Shown: positions 15,839-25,600, numbered from the stretch's first letter. The stretch: DNA of 64,000 nucleotides from Microbacterium pseudoresistens (GCF_013409745.1 NZ_JACCBH010000001.1:1488001-1552000), one strand, 5' to 3'. A program made the numbers and translations. The notes: generated by a model from the sequence alone, not told the origin.

Positions 15839-17227
15839 TCAGGGGTTGCGGACGATCGGCCCTTCGGGCGGGCGCGGCTCCGCGTCGCCGTGATCGATCC
15901 GGATGGGCGTGGTCACGGCCGGCGCGACGCTGGGCGCGCCGGCGAACGCATCCTCGTCGACGGGGTCGATGACGCGGAGCGGGCGGGTCTCGTCGAGGGA
16001 CAGCATGAAGCGCTTCTCCTCGTGCCGGTGCAGCCGGCCCGAGCTGATCATCCACGTGATGCCGATGCCGAAGGCCACCAGCCCCGCGACGCCGCCGACC
16101 GCGATCGCGGCGCGCGGGCCGAACGTGTTCGCCACCCAGCCGGCGATCGGCGCGCCGATGGGCGTGGAGCCCATGACCACCGCCATGTACAGCGCGAGCA
16201 CGCGGCCGCGCAGCGCCGGGTCGGTCGTCGTCTGCACGTAGCCGTTGGCCGTGGTGAGGATCGTGACGGTGGAGAATCCGACGAACACGAGCGTCACCGC
16301 GTACGTCCAGTACACGGGCATGAGGATGGAGATGAGCGAGACGACCCCGAACGCACAGGCGCCGATCACGAGCACGCGCACGCGGGCCCGGTCGCGGCGC
16401 GCCGCCAGCAGTGCGCCGGTGAGCGAGCCGATGGCGAGCACCGAGCTGAGCAGGCCGTAGCCGTCGGCGCCCTGGTCGAACTCGAGTGCCATGGTCGAGG
16501 CGAAGATGGGGAAGTTCATGCCGAACGCCCCGATGAGCAGCACCATGGCGAACACGACGAGCAGGTCGGGCCGGCGCCGCACGTAGTGGAAGCCCTCGGC
16601 GAGCCCGCCCGAGCGGCGGTTCTTCGCCCGCGGCAGCAGCTCGCGGGTGCGGATGGCCAGCAGGGCGACGAGCATCGCCAGGAAGGTCACGGCGTTGGCC
16701 GCGAACACCCATCCGGATCCGATCGCCACGATGAGGATGCCGCCGACGGCCGGGCCGATGAGGCGGGCCATGTTGAACGACGCGGAGTTCAGCGCCACCG
16801 CGTTGGAGGCGTCTTCCAGGCGCACCATGTCGGACACGAAGGCCTGGCGGGCCGGGGCGTCGAAGGCGTTGGTCGTGCCGAAGGCGAGGGCGAACAGGAA
16901 CATCAGCGGCAGGGTCATCACGCCGGTCAGCAGCAGCACCGAGATCGCAATCGCCAGCAGCATCAGCACGGTCTGCGTGGTGAGCAGGATCTTTCGCCGG
17001 TCGAACCGATCGGCCACCCATCCGGTGAGGCTCACGAGCAGGAGCGGGGGTCCGAATTGCAGGGCCATGGTGATGCCCATCGCGGTGGCGTCGTTGTCGG
17101 TGAGCTCGGTGAGCACCACCCAGTCCTGGGCGGTGGACTGCATCCATGTGCCGATGTTCGAGATGACCGCGCCGAGGAACCAGGTGCGGTAGTTGAACAC
17201 GCGGAAGGACCGAAACATCGCGGTCAT
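15839..17227 (-). CDS. MFS transporter, exporter-like
   Basis: 462 residues with about twelve hydrophobic segments, and the loop motif GWVADRFDRRKILLTTQ between helices 2 and 3 that is diagnostic of major facilitator proteins. The sequence MFRSFRVFNYRTWFLGAVISNIGTWMQSTAQDWVV is typical of the enterobactin exporter/tetracycline-like MFS_3 group of drug or siderophore exporters. The C-terminal 50 residues are cytoplasmic and hydrophilic. ATG 17227 overlaps the stop of the upstream MarR regulator (ATGA), so pump and regulator form one unit. The substrate is unknown; control by the MarR protein is inferred from the layout. Confidence 0.88.
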   Translation of the reverse strand: MTAMFRSFRVFNYRTWFLGAVISNIGTWMQSTAQDWVVLTELTDNDATAMGITMALQFGPPLLLVSLTGWVADRFDRRKILLTTQTVLMLLAIAISVLLLTGVMTLPLMFLFALAFGTTNAFDAPARQAFVSDMVRLEDASNAVALNSASFNMARLIGPAVGGILIVAIGSGWVFAANAVTFLAMLVALLAIRTRELLPRAKNRRSGGLAEGFHYVRRRPDLLVVFAMVLLIGAFGMNFPIFASTMALEFDQGADGYGLLSSVLAIGSLTGALLAARRDRARVRVLVIGACAFGVVSLISILMPVYWTYAVTLVFVGFSTVTILTTANGYVQTTTDPALRGRVLALYMAVVMGSTPIGAPIAGWVANTFGPRAAIAVGGVAGLVAFGIGITWMISSGRLHRHEEKRFMLSLDETRPLRVIDPVDEDAFAGAPSVAPAVTTPIRIDHGDAEPRPPEGPIVRNP

Positions 17228-17664
17228 CGCTCCGCCGCCTTCCGCATGATGGCGCTGGCCTCGCCGAGCAGGCGCAGCTCGTCGTCGGAGAGGTGCAGCT
17301 CGGCGAGCACGTCGGCGAGCATGGCGTCGCGGCGGCGGATGGTCTCGACGACCACGTCGGTGCCGTGCTCGGTGATCTCCACGTGCACGCGCCGCCGGTC
17401 GTCGTCGTCGGGGATGCGCACGACGTAGCCCTGCTCCTCGAGCGTCGTGATCATGGCGCTCATCGAGGGGGAGGTGACGCGCTCGTGCTCGGCGAGCGCG
17501 GAGATGGTGCGCCGCCCGTGCGTGCGCAGAGAGGCGAGCACCCCGAGCTGGGCATCGCTCATCGCATCGACCGCGCGGATGGAGCGCAGGCGCCGCGCGA
17601 GGCGGAACGTCGCAAGGCGCAGGGCGGAGGCGGTCGTGTCGGAAAGGCGTTCAGCGGGACTCAT
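17224..17664 (-). CDS. MarR family transcriptional regulator
   Basis: 146 residues with a winged helix-turn-helix: AQLGVLASLRTHGRRTISALAEHERVTSPSMSAMITTLEEQGYVVRIPDDDDRRRVHVEITEHG, where the D-x-R wing motif is clear. Proteins of this family usually repress efflux genes and release DNA on binding a small ligand. The gene is translationally coupled to the downstream MFS gene. A perfect 17-bp palindrome overlaps the region immediately upstream of its ATG (17668-17684), giving a ready autoregulatory operator. Confidence 0.9.
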   Translation of the reverse strand: MSPAERLSDTTASALRLATFRLARRLRSIRAVDAMSDAQLGVLASLRTHGRRTISALAEHERVTSPSMSAMITTLEEQGYVVRIPDDDDRRRVHVEITEHGTDVVVETIRRRDAMLADVLAELHLSDDELRLLGEASAIMRKAAER

Positions 17665-17667
17665 TAC

Positions 17668-17684
17668 TTAGGTAGTCTACCTAA
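17668..17684. promoter_or_regulatory. Palindromic operator, probably for the adjacent MarR regulator
   Basis: TTAGGTAG-T-CTACCTAA is a perfect dyad of 8-bp arms around one base. It starts 4 bp upstream of the marR ATG and covers the likely -10 region (TAGACT on the minus strand). The divergent cutC gene starts 88 bp away. Confidence 0.75.
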
Positions 17685-17771
17685 TCTTTGGGAGGCGAGG
17701 GCCGTTCGCCGGCGGATGATCGTGTGGACATCACGGATGGGCGCTCGCATCCGCGGGAGGAGAATGGCGGC

Positions 17772-18533
17772 ATGATCGCACTCGAAATGGCCATGCAGGA
17801 TGCCGAGGGAGTGCGCATCGCCCGGCAGATCGGCGCCGCGCGCGTGGAGCTCACCCAGGCCCTCGCCCTCGGCGGACTCACGCCGTCGCCCGCGACCCTG
17901 GAGCGCGCCGTCGAGGAGGCGGGGGAGTCCGGCCCCGAGATCCATGTGCTCATCCGCTGCCGTGCCGGCGGATTCTGCTACGACCGCGACGAGCTCGAGA
18001 CGATGCGTCGCGACGTCCGCGCCGCCGTGAGCCGTGGCGCCAAAGGCGTCGTCATCGGCGCGCTGGACGCCGAGGGCCGCCTCGACGCCGACGCGCTCGC
18101 CGGCCTGCGCGATGCGGCCGAGGGGGCAAGCGTGACGCTGCACCGCGCGATCGACGTGACGCCTGACCCGGTCGCCGCGCTGCCGACCGCGCGGGCGCTC
18201 GGGCTGCGCCGCGTTCTCACCTCCGGCGGGGCATCGGCGGCCATCGACGGGATCGACACCCTGCGGGCCCTCGTCGCCGCGGCCGACGGGATCGAGATCA
18301 TGGCGGGCGGCGGCGTGACGGCGGCGAATGCCGCACTGCTCGCCGCCACGGGCATCGACGCCGTGCACTTCTCGGCCAAGCGCACCGTCTCGGCGGCGCC
18401 GCACGGTGTGCGGATGGGGTCGGCCGCCGACGGGGCGGACGGGCACGAGGTGACCGATCCCGATGAGGCGGCGGCCATCCGCGACGCGCTCGCCGGGGTT
18501 TCGTCATCCGCCGTCGTCGATCGCGTGGTCTGA
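17772..18533 (+). CDS. cutC: CutC family protein
   Basis: 253 residues, a TIM-barrel CutC protein. Family motifs are LEMAMQDAEGVRIARQIGAARVELTQALALGGLTPS, the EIHVLIRCRAGGFCYDRDE strand with its conserved RxRxGxFxY pattern, KGVVIGALDAEGRLD, VTLHRAIDVTPDP, RRVLTSGGASAAIDG and IEIMAGGGVTAANA, which precedes a final DAVHFSAKR. CutC was named for copper homeostasis in E. coli, but its biochemical activity is unsettled. ATG 17772 is chosen from family alignment. The gene lies on its own between the marR operator and a hydrolase gene. Confidence 0.9.
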   Translation: MIALEMAMQDAEGVRIARQIGAARVELTQALALGGLTPSPATLERAVEEAGESGPEIHVLIRCRAGGFCYDRDELETMRRDVRAAVSRGAKGVVIGALDAEGRLDADALAGLRDAAEGASVTLHRAIDVTPDPVAALPTARALGLRRVLTSGGASAAIDGIDTLRALVAAADGIEIMAGGGVTAANAALLAATGIDAVHFSAKRTVSAAPHGVRMGSAADGADGHEVTDPDEAAAIRDALAGVSSSAVVDRVV

Positions 18534-18545
18534 TCCGGGACTCCG

Positions 18546-18551
18546 TAGACT
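18546..18551 (+). promoter_or_regulatory. -10 element TAGACT, leaderless start for the alpha/beta hydrolase
   Basis: TAGACT, six bases, then ATG 18558; it lies just past the cutC stop. Confidence 0.6.
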
Positions 18552-18557
18552 CGCCCC

Positions 18558-19415
18558 ATGGCAGAGCCCCGCACCGCCGAGTTCACCGACGCGCACGGCA
18601 TCGCGATCGTCTACGACGTGCATCCCGCCGCGGGCGAGGCGCGCGGCGTCGTGCAGCTGCTGCACGGGGTGGGCGAGCACGCCGGGCGCTACGGCGCCGT
18701 GATCGCGGCGCTCACCGCGGCCGGCTTCACCGTCTACGCCGACGATCATCGCGGGCACGGCCGCACGGGCATCCGTCAGCACGGCGGTCCCGAGCGGCTC
18801 GGCCGGCTCGGTGCGGGCGGACTCGGCGCCGCAGTCGCCGCGGAGTGGCAGCTCACCGGCATCATCCGCGATGAGAACCCGGGCCTGCCGCTCGTGCTGC
18901 TCGGGCACTCCTGGGGCTCGTTCCTCTCGCAGAAGCTGCTGAACGCGCATCCCGAGGCGTACGACGCGATGATCCTCAGCGGCTCCGCGCTGCTCACGCC
19001 CCGGTTCCTCAATGCCGCGCCGCTGAACAAGCGCTGGGCGGGGCCGGAGGCCACGGGGTTGGAATGGCTGTCGCGGGATCCGGCGGTGTGGCAGGAGTTC
19101 GCGGACGACCCGCTCACGACGGATGTGCCGTTGCTGAAGCTGTTCGGCCCGATCGAGGCCGCCAAACTCTATGGTCGGCCCGCGAAGGACCTCGGGCACG
19201 ACGTGCCCGTGCTGCTCATGGTCGGCGGCGACGACCCGGTCGGCGGACCGCGCAGCGTGCACCGCCTCGCCGAGGCGTACCGCTCGCGGTCGGGGCTGAC
19301 CGACGTGACGACGCTCGTGTACCCCGATGCGCGGCACGAGATCTTCCAGGAGCTGCAGCAGGACGAGGTGCGCTCCGACCTGCTCGCCTGGCTCGACGCA
19401 CGCTTCCCCGCCTGA
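18558..19415 (+). CDS. Alpha/beta hydrolase, monoacylglycerol-lipase-like
   Basis: 285 residues of the Hydrolase_4/serine aminopeptidase S33 class. It has the oxyanion motif LLHGVGEHAGRYG, DDHRGHGRTG, the nucleophile elbow GHSWGS, acidic residue in LLMVGGDDPVGGP and catalytic His in PDARHEIFQEL. These are the hallmarks of monoglyceride lipase-type esterases acting on small acyl esters. There is no signal peptide, so the enzyme is cytoplasmic. A leaderless promoter just after cutC fixes ATG 18558. A six-unit intergenic repeat element starts 13 bp after the stop. Confidence 0.85.
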   Translation: MAEPRTAEFTDAHGIAIVYDVHPAAGEARGVVQLLHGVGEHAGRYGAVIAALTAAGFTVYADDHRGHGRTGIRQHGGPERLGRLGAGGLGAAVAAEWQLTGIIRDENPGLPLVLLGHSWGSFLSQKLLNAHPEAYDAMILSGSALLTPRFLNAAPLNKRWAGPEATGLEWLSRDPAVWQEFADDPLTTDVPLLKLFGPIEAAKLYGRPAKDLGHDVPVLLMVGGDDPVGGPRSVHRLAEAYRSRSGLTDVTTLVYPDARHEIFQELQQDEVRSDLLAWLDARFPA

Positions 19416-19428
19416 TCGCCGCCTCCCG

Positions 19429-19645
19429 GGTACAGATGGCTGAGCGTCGGCCATCGCCCCGGTACAGCTGGCTGAGGGTCACCCGGGCCACGTGGCACGG
19501 ATGGCTGAGCCTGGAGGCGATTCGAGCACGAGATCGGCCGGTTTCCCCGTTTCTCGGCCATTCGGTCGGCCAGTTGTACCCGCGCAGGTGGGTGACGCCC
19601 AGCCATATGTACCAGCCGGCCTCGGGCCGCTCCGTCATCTGTACC
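19429..19645. repeat. Six-unit intergenic repeat element, copy B
   Basis: Three forward then three inverted units; core starts at 19434, 19466, 19499 (forward) and 19566, 19599, 19631 (inverted), spacings 32, 33, 67, 33 and 32. Total length 217 bp, the same as copy A. Most units in this copy carry GGTAC instead of GGGAC. It fills the gap between the hydrolase and lipoate ligase genes. Confidence 0.85.
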
Positions 19646-19669
19646 CGGACCGTGGCCGGAACGCGACAG

Positions 19670-19675
19670 TAGGCT
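19670..19675 (+). promoter_or_regulatory. -10 element TAGGCT for the lipoate ligase gene
   Basis: TAGGCT, six bases, then GTG 19682, a leaderless arrangement. It lies 25 bp after the last unit of repeat copy B. Confidence 0.55.
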
Positions 19676-19681
19676 GGTGCC

Positions 19682-20731
19682 GTGCACGGTGAATACAAGG
19701 TTCCTGGCGGCAAGCTCGTCGTCGTCGACTTCGAGGTCGTCGACGGGACGATCGCCGATTTCCGCCTCGCCGGAGACTTCTTCCTCGAGCCCGATACGGC
19801 GCTGGAGGCGATCAACGCGGCGGTAGAGGGCCTGCCCGTCGAGACGGATGCCTCGGCCATCGCCGCCGCCGTCCGCGGCGCCCTTCCGGACGGTGCGCAG
19901 CTGCTCGGCTTCACCCCGGATACCGTGGGCACCGCCGTGCGCCGGGCGCTGGTGACCGCACCCGGCTGGCGCGACTTCGACTGGGAGATCGTGCACGACA
20001 AGGCGGTTTCGCCGCGTGTCAACCTCGCCCTCGATGAGGTGCTCACCACCCGTGTCGGCGCGGGTCTGCGCCGACCCACCCTGCGCATCTGGGAGTGGGA
20101 AGAATCGGCCGTGGTGATCGGCTCCTTCCAGTCGTACCGCAACGAGGTCGACCCCGAGGGTGCCGCGAAGCACGGGTTCGACGTCGTACGCCGCATCTCC
20201 GGCGGCGGGGCCATGCTCATGGCAGCGGGCCAGATCATCACCTATTCGCTGTATGTTCCCGCCTCCCTCGTACAGGGGATGACCTTCGCCGATTCGTACG
20301 CCTTCCTCGACGACTGGGTGATGCAGGCGCTGCGCTCGCTGGGGATCGACGCGGTCTACCAGCCGCTCAACGACATCGCCGGCCCCAGCGGGAAGATCGG
20401 TGGTGCCGCGCAGAAGCGCCTCGCCAACGGTGGCGTGCTGCACCACGCGACCCTGTCGTACGACATCGACGGGCAGATGATGACCGAGGTGCTGCGCATC
20501 GGGCGCGAGAAGCTCAGTGACAAGGGCACGGCGTCGGCCGCCAAGCGCGTCGACCCGCTGCGGACGCAGACGGGCCTCAGCCGTGCGCAGATCATCGACC
20601 GCTTCATCGAGACCTTCCGCGGTCTCACGGATGCCGAAGACGGCACGGTCTCGCCCGACGAATACGCGGAGGCCGAGGCACTCGTCGAATCGAAGTTCGC
20701 CACGGACGCGTGGCTGTACCGGGTTCCGTGA
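19682..20731 (+). CDS. Lipoate--protein ligase family protein with N-terminal accessory domain
   Basis: 349 residues. Residues 1 to about 90 (VPGGKLVVVDFEVVDGTIADFRLAGDFFLEP...) match the lipoate ligase accessory (C-terminal) domain; the catalytic biotin/lipoate A/B ligase domain follows with RRISGGGAMLMAAGQIITYSL and the catalytic-lysine region GPSGKIGGAAQKRLANG. The order is reversed relative to E. coli LplA, where the accessory domain is C-terminal. Such enzymes attach lipoate or octanoate to E2 subunits and GcvH. GTG 19682 is supported by a -10 hexamer six bases upstream. The stop overlaps the GTG of the methyltransferase gene. Confidence 0.85.
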   Translation: MHGEYKVPGGKLVVVDFEVVDGTIADFRLAGDFFLEPDTALEAINAAVEGLPVETDASAIAAAVRGALPDGAQLLGFTPDTVGTAVRRALVTAPGWRDFDWEIVHDKAVSPRVNLALDEVLTTRVGAGLRRPTLRIWEWEESAVVIGSFQSYRNEVDPEGAAKHGFDVVRRISGGGAMLMAAGQIITYSLYVPASLVQGMTFADSYAFLDDWVMQALRSLGIDAVYQPLNDIAGPSGKIGGAAQKRLANGGVLHHATLSYDIDGQMMTEVLRIGREKLSDKGTASAAKRVDPLRTQTGLSRAQIIDRFIETFRGLTDAEDGTVSPDEYAEAEALVESKFATDAWLYRVP

Positions 20732-21720
20732 CCGGCCTCGACGCCTCGCCTTGGGGCGCATCCTCGCATTCGGGGCGGAAAACCGGCGCCCCGAACGCGA
20801 GAACGCGCCCCGAACCGGGGGAGCATCCCTCGCCGGGACGCGTCGAGATCGTGCATGGCGACGCGCTCGACGCGGCGGCCACCCTGCCCGACGGCTCGTT
20901 CACGCTGATCTACCTCGACCCGCCGTTCAACACCGGCCGCACGCAGGAACGGCACGGCGTCGCGGTGCGCCGCGCCCGTGAAGACGCAGAGCCGGCCGAG
21001 GATCCTCCCGCACCCCGCGAGGTGAACCACGGCTTCCACGGGCACCGTTACGAACGCGTGCGCGAGCTGCTGCACACCTACGATGACCGTTTCGACGACT
21101 ACGGCGACTTCCTCATGCCGCGCCTCGAAGAAGCCTGGCGGCTGCTCGCCGACGACGGCACGCTCTATCTGCACCTCGACTACCGCGAGGCGCACTATGC
21201 GAAGGTCATGCTCGACGCCGTCTTCGGGCGCGACAGCTTCCTCAACGAGATCGTCTGGGCCTACGACTACGGCGCGAAGCCCCGCACCCGCTGGCCCACC
21301 AAGCACGACACGATCCTCGTCTACGCGAAGAATCCGGGTTCGCACGTGTTCGATGTGGATGCGATCGAGCGCGAGCCGTACATGGCGCCGGGCCTGGTCT
21401 CGCCCGAGAAGGCGGCGCGCGGCAAGCTGCCCACCGACGTGTGGTGGCACACGATCGTGCCGACGGCAGGGCGCGAGAAGACCGGTTATCCCACGCAGAA
21501 GCCGGAGGGCATCCTGCGCCGCATCGTGCAGGCGTCCAGCCGCCCCGGCGACCGCGTGCTCGACCTCTTCGCCGGCAGCGGCACGACGGGAGCGGTGGCT
21601 TCGGCGCTGGGGCGGGATGCGCTGCTCGTCGACTCGAATCCGGAGGCGATCCGGATCATGCGCGACCGCATCCCGCACGCCGACGTGCGCACGGCGGGCG
21701 ATCAGGGCGTGCGCCGATAG
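20728..21720 (+). CDS. Solitary DNA methyltransferase, beta class (N6-adenine or N4-cytosine)
   Basis: 330 residues. The catalytic motif IYLDPPFNTG (D64) comes first and the AdoMet motif DLFAGSGTTG (about residue 281) last, the beta-class order. Between them are a DYREAHYAKVMLDAVFG stretch and the YPTQKPEGILRRIV segment typical of DPPY/F-type enzymes. No restriction endonuclease gene is adjacent, so it is probably an orphan enzyme with a housekeeping or regulatory role. GTG 20728 overlaps the upstream stop (GTGA). The first 40 codons cross a large inverted repeat (20753-20811) and encode low-complexity sequence. The 3' end overlaps the convergent LysR gene by 19 bp. Confidence 0.85.
   Translation: MTGLDASPWGASSHSGRKTGAPNARTRPEPGEHPSPGRVEIVHGDALDAAATLPDGSFTLIYLDPPFNTGRTQERHGVAVRRAREDAEPAEDPPAPREVNHGFHGHRYERVRELLHTYDDRFDDYGDFLMPRLEEAWRLLADDGTLYLHLDYREAHYAKVMLDAVFGRDSFLNEIVWAYDYGAKPRTRWPTKHDTILVYAKNPGSHVFDVDAIEREPYMAPGLVSPEKAARGKLPTDVWWHTIVPTAGREKTGYPTQKPEGILRRIVQASSRPGDRVLDLFAGSGTTGAVASALGRDALLVDSNPEAIRIMRDRIPHADVRTAGDQGVRR
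20753..20811. repeat. Nested inverted repeat at the 5' end of the methyltransferase gene
   Basis: Arms 20753-20777 and 20787-20811 (25 nt, about 4 mismatches) with a 9-nt loop. Each arm holds GGGGCG twice, 19 bp apart (20753 and 20772). It is the same double-word design as 2717-2798 and 28622-28697, but inside a predicted reading frame. Confidence 0.7.
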
Positions 21721-22592
21721 TCCGCGAAGGCGTCGACGAGGGCTTCACGCACGAGCCGGATTTCGGGGCTCTCGCCCGACACCGCGCGCACCGCGGCGAA
21801 CACCTCGCGCACCGGCGAGCCAGGAAGATCGGCGAGCGTCACCGGCACCGGCGCCCGGCCCCACAGCAGGTCGGGGAGCATCCCCACCGCGTGCCCGGCG
21901 GCGATGAGCCGCAGGTGTGCCGTGAGCCCCTCGGCCTCGAAGCGCACATCGGGCTCGAAGCCGGCGGCCCGGCACTGCTGCACGGCCCACTGCCGCACGG
22001 CCGATCCGGGCGGCTCCATCACCCACGCCCGCTCGCGCAGCGCCCCCAATGCTGCGGGCGCTTCGGTCGGCGGCAGGGCCAGGCGCAGCGGGTCGGCCCC
22101 GATCAGCAGATGCTCGGTGCCCTCGCGCCGCTCGCGGGTGTGCCCGGGATACTGCTCGGCGATCACGAGGTCGAACCGTCGCGTGGTCAGCTCGAACAGG
22201 CCCTGCTCGGGCGGTGCCTCGGTCATCTCCACGCGCAGATCGGGCGCCCGGTCGGCGAGCAGGGTGAGAGCGTCGGGCACGATCGTCTCGGCCGCGGTGG
22301 CCATGGCGCTGATGCGCACCGGCTCTCGCCGGCCCGCCTCCGCGAGGGCGTGCTGCGCCGCCTCGTCGAGCTCGAGCGCGCGGGCGGCGTGCTCGGCGAG
22401 CAGTCGCCCTTGCGCGGTGAGGCGGATGCGCCTGCCGTCGGGTTCGAGCAGCGCGACGCCCGCCTCGCGCTCGAGTTGGGCGAGCTGCTGAGACACCGTG
22501 GACGGGCTGTACGAGAGGGCCGCGGCGACGTCGGCGATCGTGCCCCGCAGGGCGAATTCGCGCAGCAGGCGCAGACGGCGCAGCTCGAACAT
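21702..22592 (-). CDS. LysR family transcriptional regulator, likely regulator of putA2
   Basis: 296 residues. N-terminal winged helix: LRRLRLLREFALRGTIADVAAALSYSPSTVSQQLAQLEREAGVALLEPDGRRIRLT, followed by a substrate-binding domain (ISAMATAAETIVPDALTLLA to ERRYP-type effector region). The ATG at 22592 has a GAGGAGG ribosome site. The gene is divergent from the second putA, 89 bp apart, the classical layout for a LysR regulator controlling its neighbour, possibly sensing proline or a related amino acid; that is an inference. Its 3' end overlaps the methyltransferase gene by 19 bp. Confidence 0.88.
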   Translation of the reverse strand: MFELRRLRLLREFALRGTIADVAAALSYSPSTVSQQLAQLEREAGVALLEPDGRRIRLTAQGRLLAEHAARALELDEAAQHALAEAGRREPVRISAMATAAETIVPDALTLLADRAPDLRVEMTEAPPEQGLFELTTRRFDLVIAEQYPGHTRERREGTEHLLIGADPLRLALPPTEAPAALGALRERAWVMEPPGSAVRQWAVQQCRAAGFEPDVRFEAEGLTAHLRLIAAGHAVGMLPDLLWGRAPVPVTLADLPGSPVREVFAAVRAVSGESPEIRLVREALVDAFADYRRTP

Positions 22593-22605
22593 CCGGCCTC
22601 CTCAA

Positions 22606-22665
22606 TGCATCGATGATGACGATGAGTATAAGTCGATAATGATCGCTTTTCATACATGATCCCCG
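22606..22665. promoter_or_regulatory. AT-rich divergent control region between LysR and putA2
   Basis: A locally AT-rich patch (ATGATGACGATGAGTATAAG, then TCGATAATGATCGC) stands out in this GC-rich DNA, between the divergent lysR (ATG 22592) and putA2 (ATG 22682) genes. It is where the LysR protein would be expected to bind; no exact dyad is claimed. Confidence 0.4.
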
Positions 22666-22681
22666 CCTCCACACTGAGAGC

Positions 22682-25600
22682 ATGACCGCCGCTGCGCCCG
22701 CCTCTTCTCCCGCGCCCTTCCCCGGCGAGAGCACGTCGTCCTCTTCCGACCTGAGCGCGCTCGCCGATGACGCCGTCGCCCTGGTGCAGCGCTGGCTCGC
22801 CGAGAGCCGCGACGTGCCGGTCGACGCGGCCGCCGAGCGCCTTGCCGGCGTGCTGCGCGACGAGAGCGGCCTCGCCTTCACCGTCGGGTTCGTCGACGGC
22901 GTCGTGCGGCCGGAAGACACTCGCGTCGCGGCGCGGAAGCTGCGCGAACTCGTGTCGCTGACGCCCCGCTTCCTGCCCGCCCCGCTGCGCGGAGCGATCG
23001 CCCTCGGCGGCGCCCTGGCCCCCGCTTTCCCCGGGATCGTCGTGCCCATCGCCCGGCGCGTGCTGCGGCAGATGGTGCGCCACCTCATCGTCGATGCCCG
23101 CGACGCGAAGCTGGGCTCCGCCATCCGCCGCATCCGCGACGCGCAGGATGTGAAGCTCAACATCAACCTCCTCGGCGAGGCGATCCTCGGGCAGGACGAG
23201 GCCTCGCGCCGGCTGGAGGGCACGCGGAGGCTGCTGCAGCGCGACGATGTCGACTACGTGTCGATCAAGGTATCCTCCACCGTCGCTCCGCACAGCCCGT
23301 GGGCGTTCGATCAGGCCGTGTCCCACGCGGCCGAAGCGCTGCTGCCGCTGTACCGCATCGCCGCGGCCGGCGAGAAGTTCATCAACCTCGACATGGAGGA
23401 GTACAAGGACCTCGATCTCACGATCGCCGTGTTCACGAGCATCCTCGACCGCGCGGAGTTCCGCGATCTCGAGGCCGGGATCGTGCTGCAGGCCTATCTG
23501 CCCGACGCCCTGGCCGCGATGCGGAGACTGCAGGAGTGGGCGGCCGCGCGCGTGGCCGACGGCGGCGCGCTGATCAAGGTGCGCGTCGTCAAAGGCGCGA
23601 ACCTGCCGATGGAGACGGTGGATGCCGAGAGCCACGGATGGCCGCTGGCCACCTGGTCGAGCAAGCAGGAGACCGACTCGTCGTACAAGGCCGTGCTCGA
23701 ATACGCGCTGCGGCCCGAGCACATCCGACACGTGCGCATCGGCGTCGCCGGGCACAATCTCTTCGACATCGCCCTGGCCTGGCTGCTCGCCGAGAAGCGC
23801 GCGGTGACCGAGGGCGTCGAGTTCGAGATGCTGCTGGGCATGGCCTCGGCGCAGGCGAGCGTGGTCAAGCGCACCGTCGGCTCGCTCCTGCTCTACACGC
23901 CGGTCGTGCATCCCGATGAGTTCGATGTCGCCATCGCGTACCTCATCCGTCGTCTGGAGGAGGGCGCGTCGCAGGAGAACTTCATGTCGGCCGTGTTCGA
24001 CCTGGATGCGGTGCCCGCGCTGTTCGAACGGGAGAAGGCGCGCTTCCTCGCCTCCGTCGAGACGGTTCCCGCCGAGACGCCGGCACCGAACCGCACCCAG
24101 AACCGCACCGAGCAGGCCGAGCCCGCGCCGGCCGACGGATTCGCGAACACTCCCGACACCGATCCGAGCCTCGCGCCCAACCGCGCGTGGGGCGACGCGA
24201 TCCGGGGACGGATGGCGTCGTCGACCCTCGGAAACGACACCGTCGCCGCGAACACCCTCGTCGAGACCGCCGAGGTCGCGGCGACCATCGCCCGGGGCGC
24301 GGCCGCGGGCGAGGCGTGGCGCGCGCTGGGGGCGGAGGGTCGCGCGGCGATCCTGCACCGCGCCGGCGACATGCTCGAGAAGCGCCGCGCCGATCTGCTG
24401 GAGGTCATGGGATCCGAAGCGGGCAAGGTGCTCGAGCAGGGTGACCCCGAGGTGTCGGAGGCGATCGATTTCGCCCACTATTACGCCGAGAGCGCGCGTC
24501 GGCTCGCCGACGTCGACGGCGCGACGATGCGTCCGGTCGGGCTGACCGTCGTGACCCCGCCGTGGAACTTTCCCGTGGCGATCCCCGCAGGGTCCACGCT
24601 GTCGGCCCTGGCGGCAGGCTCGCCCGTCATCATCAAGCCCGCCCGGCAGGCACGCCGCTCGGGCGCGGTCATGGTCGAGGCGCTGTGGGAGGCGGGGGTT
24701 CCCCGCGATGTGCTGCAGTACGTGCAGCTCGACGGGCGTGAGCTCGGCGAGGTGCTCGTGAGCGATCCGGCCGTGGAACGCATCATCCTCACCGGCGGGT
24801 ACGAGACGGCCGAGCTTTTCCGCCGCTTCCGCCCCGACCTTCCGCTACTGGCCGAGACGAGCGGCAAGAACGCCATCATCGTCACGCCCAGCGCCGACCT
24901 CGATCTCGCCGCGAAAGACGTCGCGTACTCCGCCTTCGGTCACGCCGGGCAGAAGTGCTCGGCCGCATCCCTCGTGATCCTGGTCGGCTCCGCGGCGCGT
25001 TCGGGGCGCTTCCGCCGGCAGCTGATCGACGCCGTCGGTGCCTACGCGGTGGGAGCCCCGGAAGACGGCACGAGCCGGATCGGGCCGCTCATCGGCCCCG
25101 CCGAAGGCAAGCTGCTCTCCGCGCTCACCACGCTCGAGCCGGGACAGCGCTGGATCATCGAGCCGCAACGGCTCGATGACGCGGGCGCGCTCTGGCGGCC
25201 CGGCATCCGCGAGGGCGTCGCCCGCGGCAGCGAGTTCCACCGTGTGGAGTACTTCGGACCCGTGCTGGGCATCATGACCGCCGCGACGCTGGATGACGCC
25301 ATCGACATCGTCAACGACATCGACTACGGGCTCACCTCCGGCCTGCATGCGCTCGACGAGGAGGAGATCCAGCGCTGGCTCTCACGTATCGAAGCGGGAA
25401 ACGTCTACGTCAACCGCGGCACCACCGGAGCGATCGTGCAGCGTCAGCCGTTCGGCGGATGGAAGAAGTCGTCGGTCGGGGCGGGGACGAAGGCCGGAGG
25501 GCCGAACTACCTCGTGGGGCTGTCGGACTGGGACGACGCCCCCGTGCGCAGTGCGACGGCGCCGGATGCGCTCACCGCATCCGCTGCGGAGTTGGTGGAG

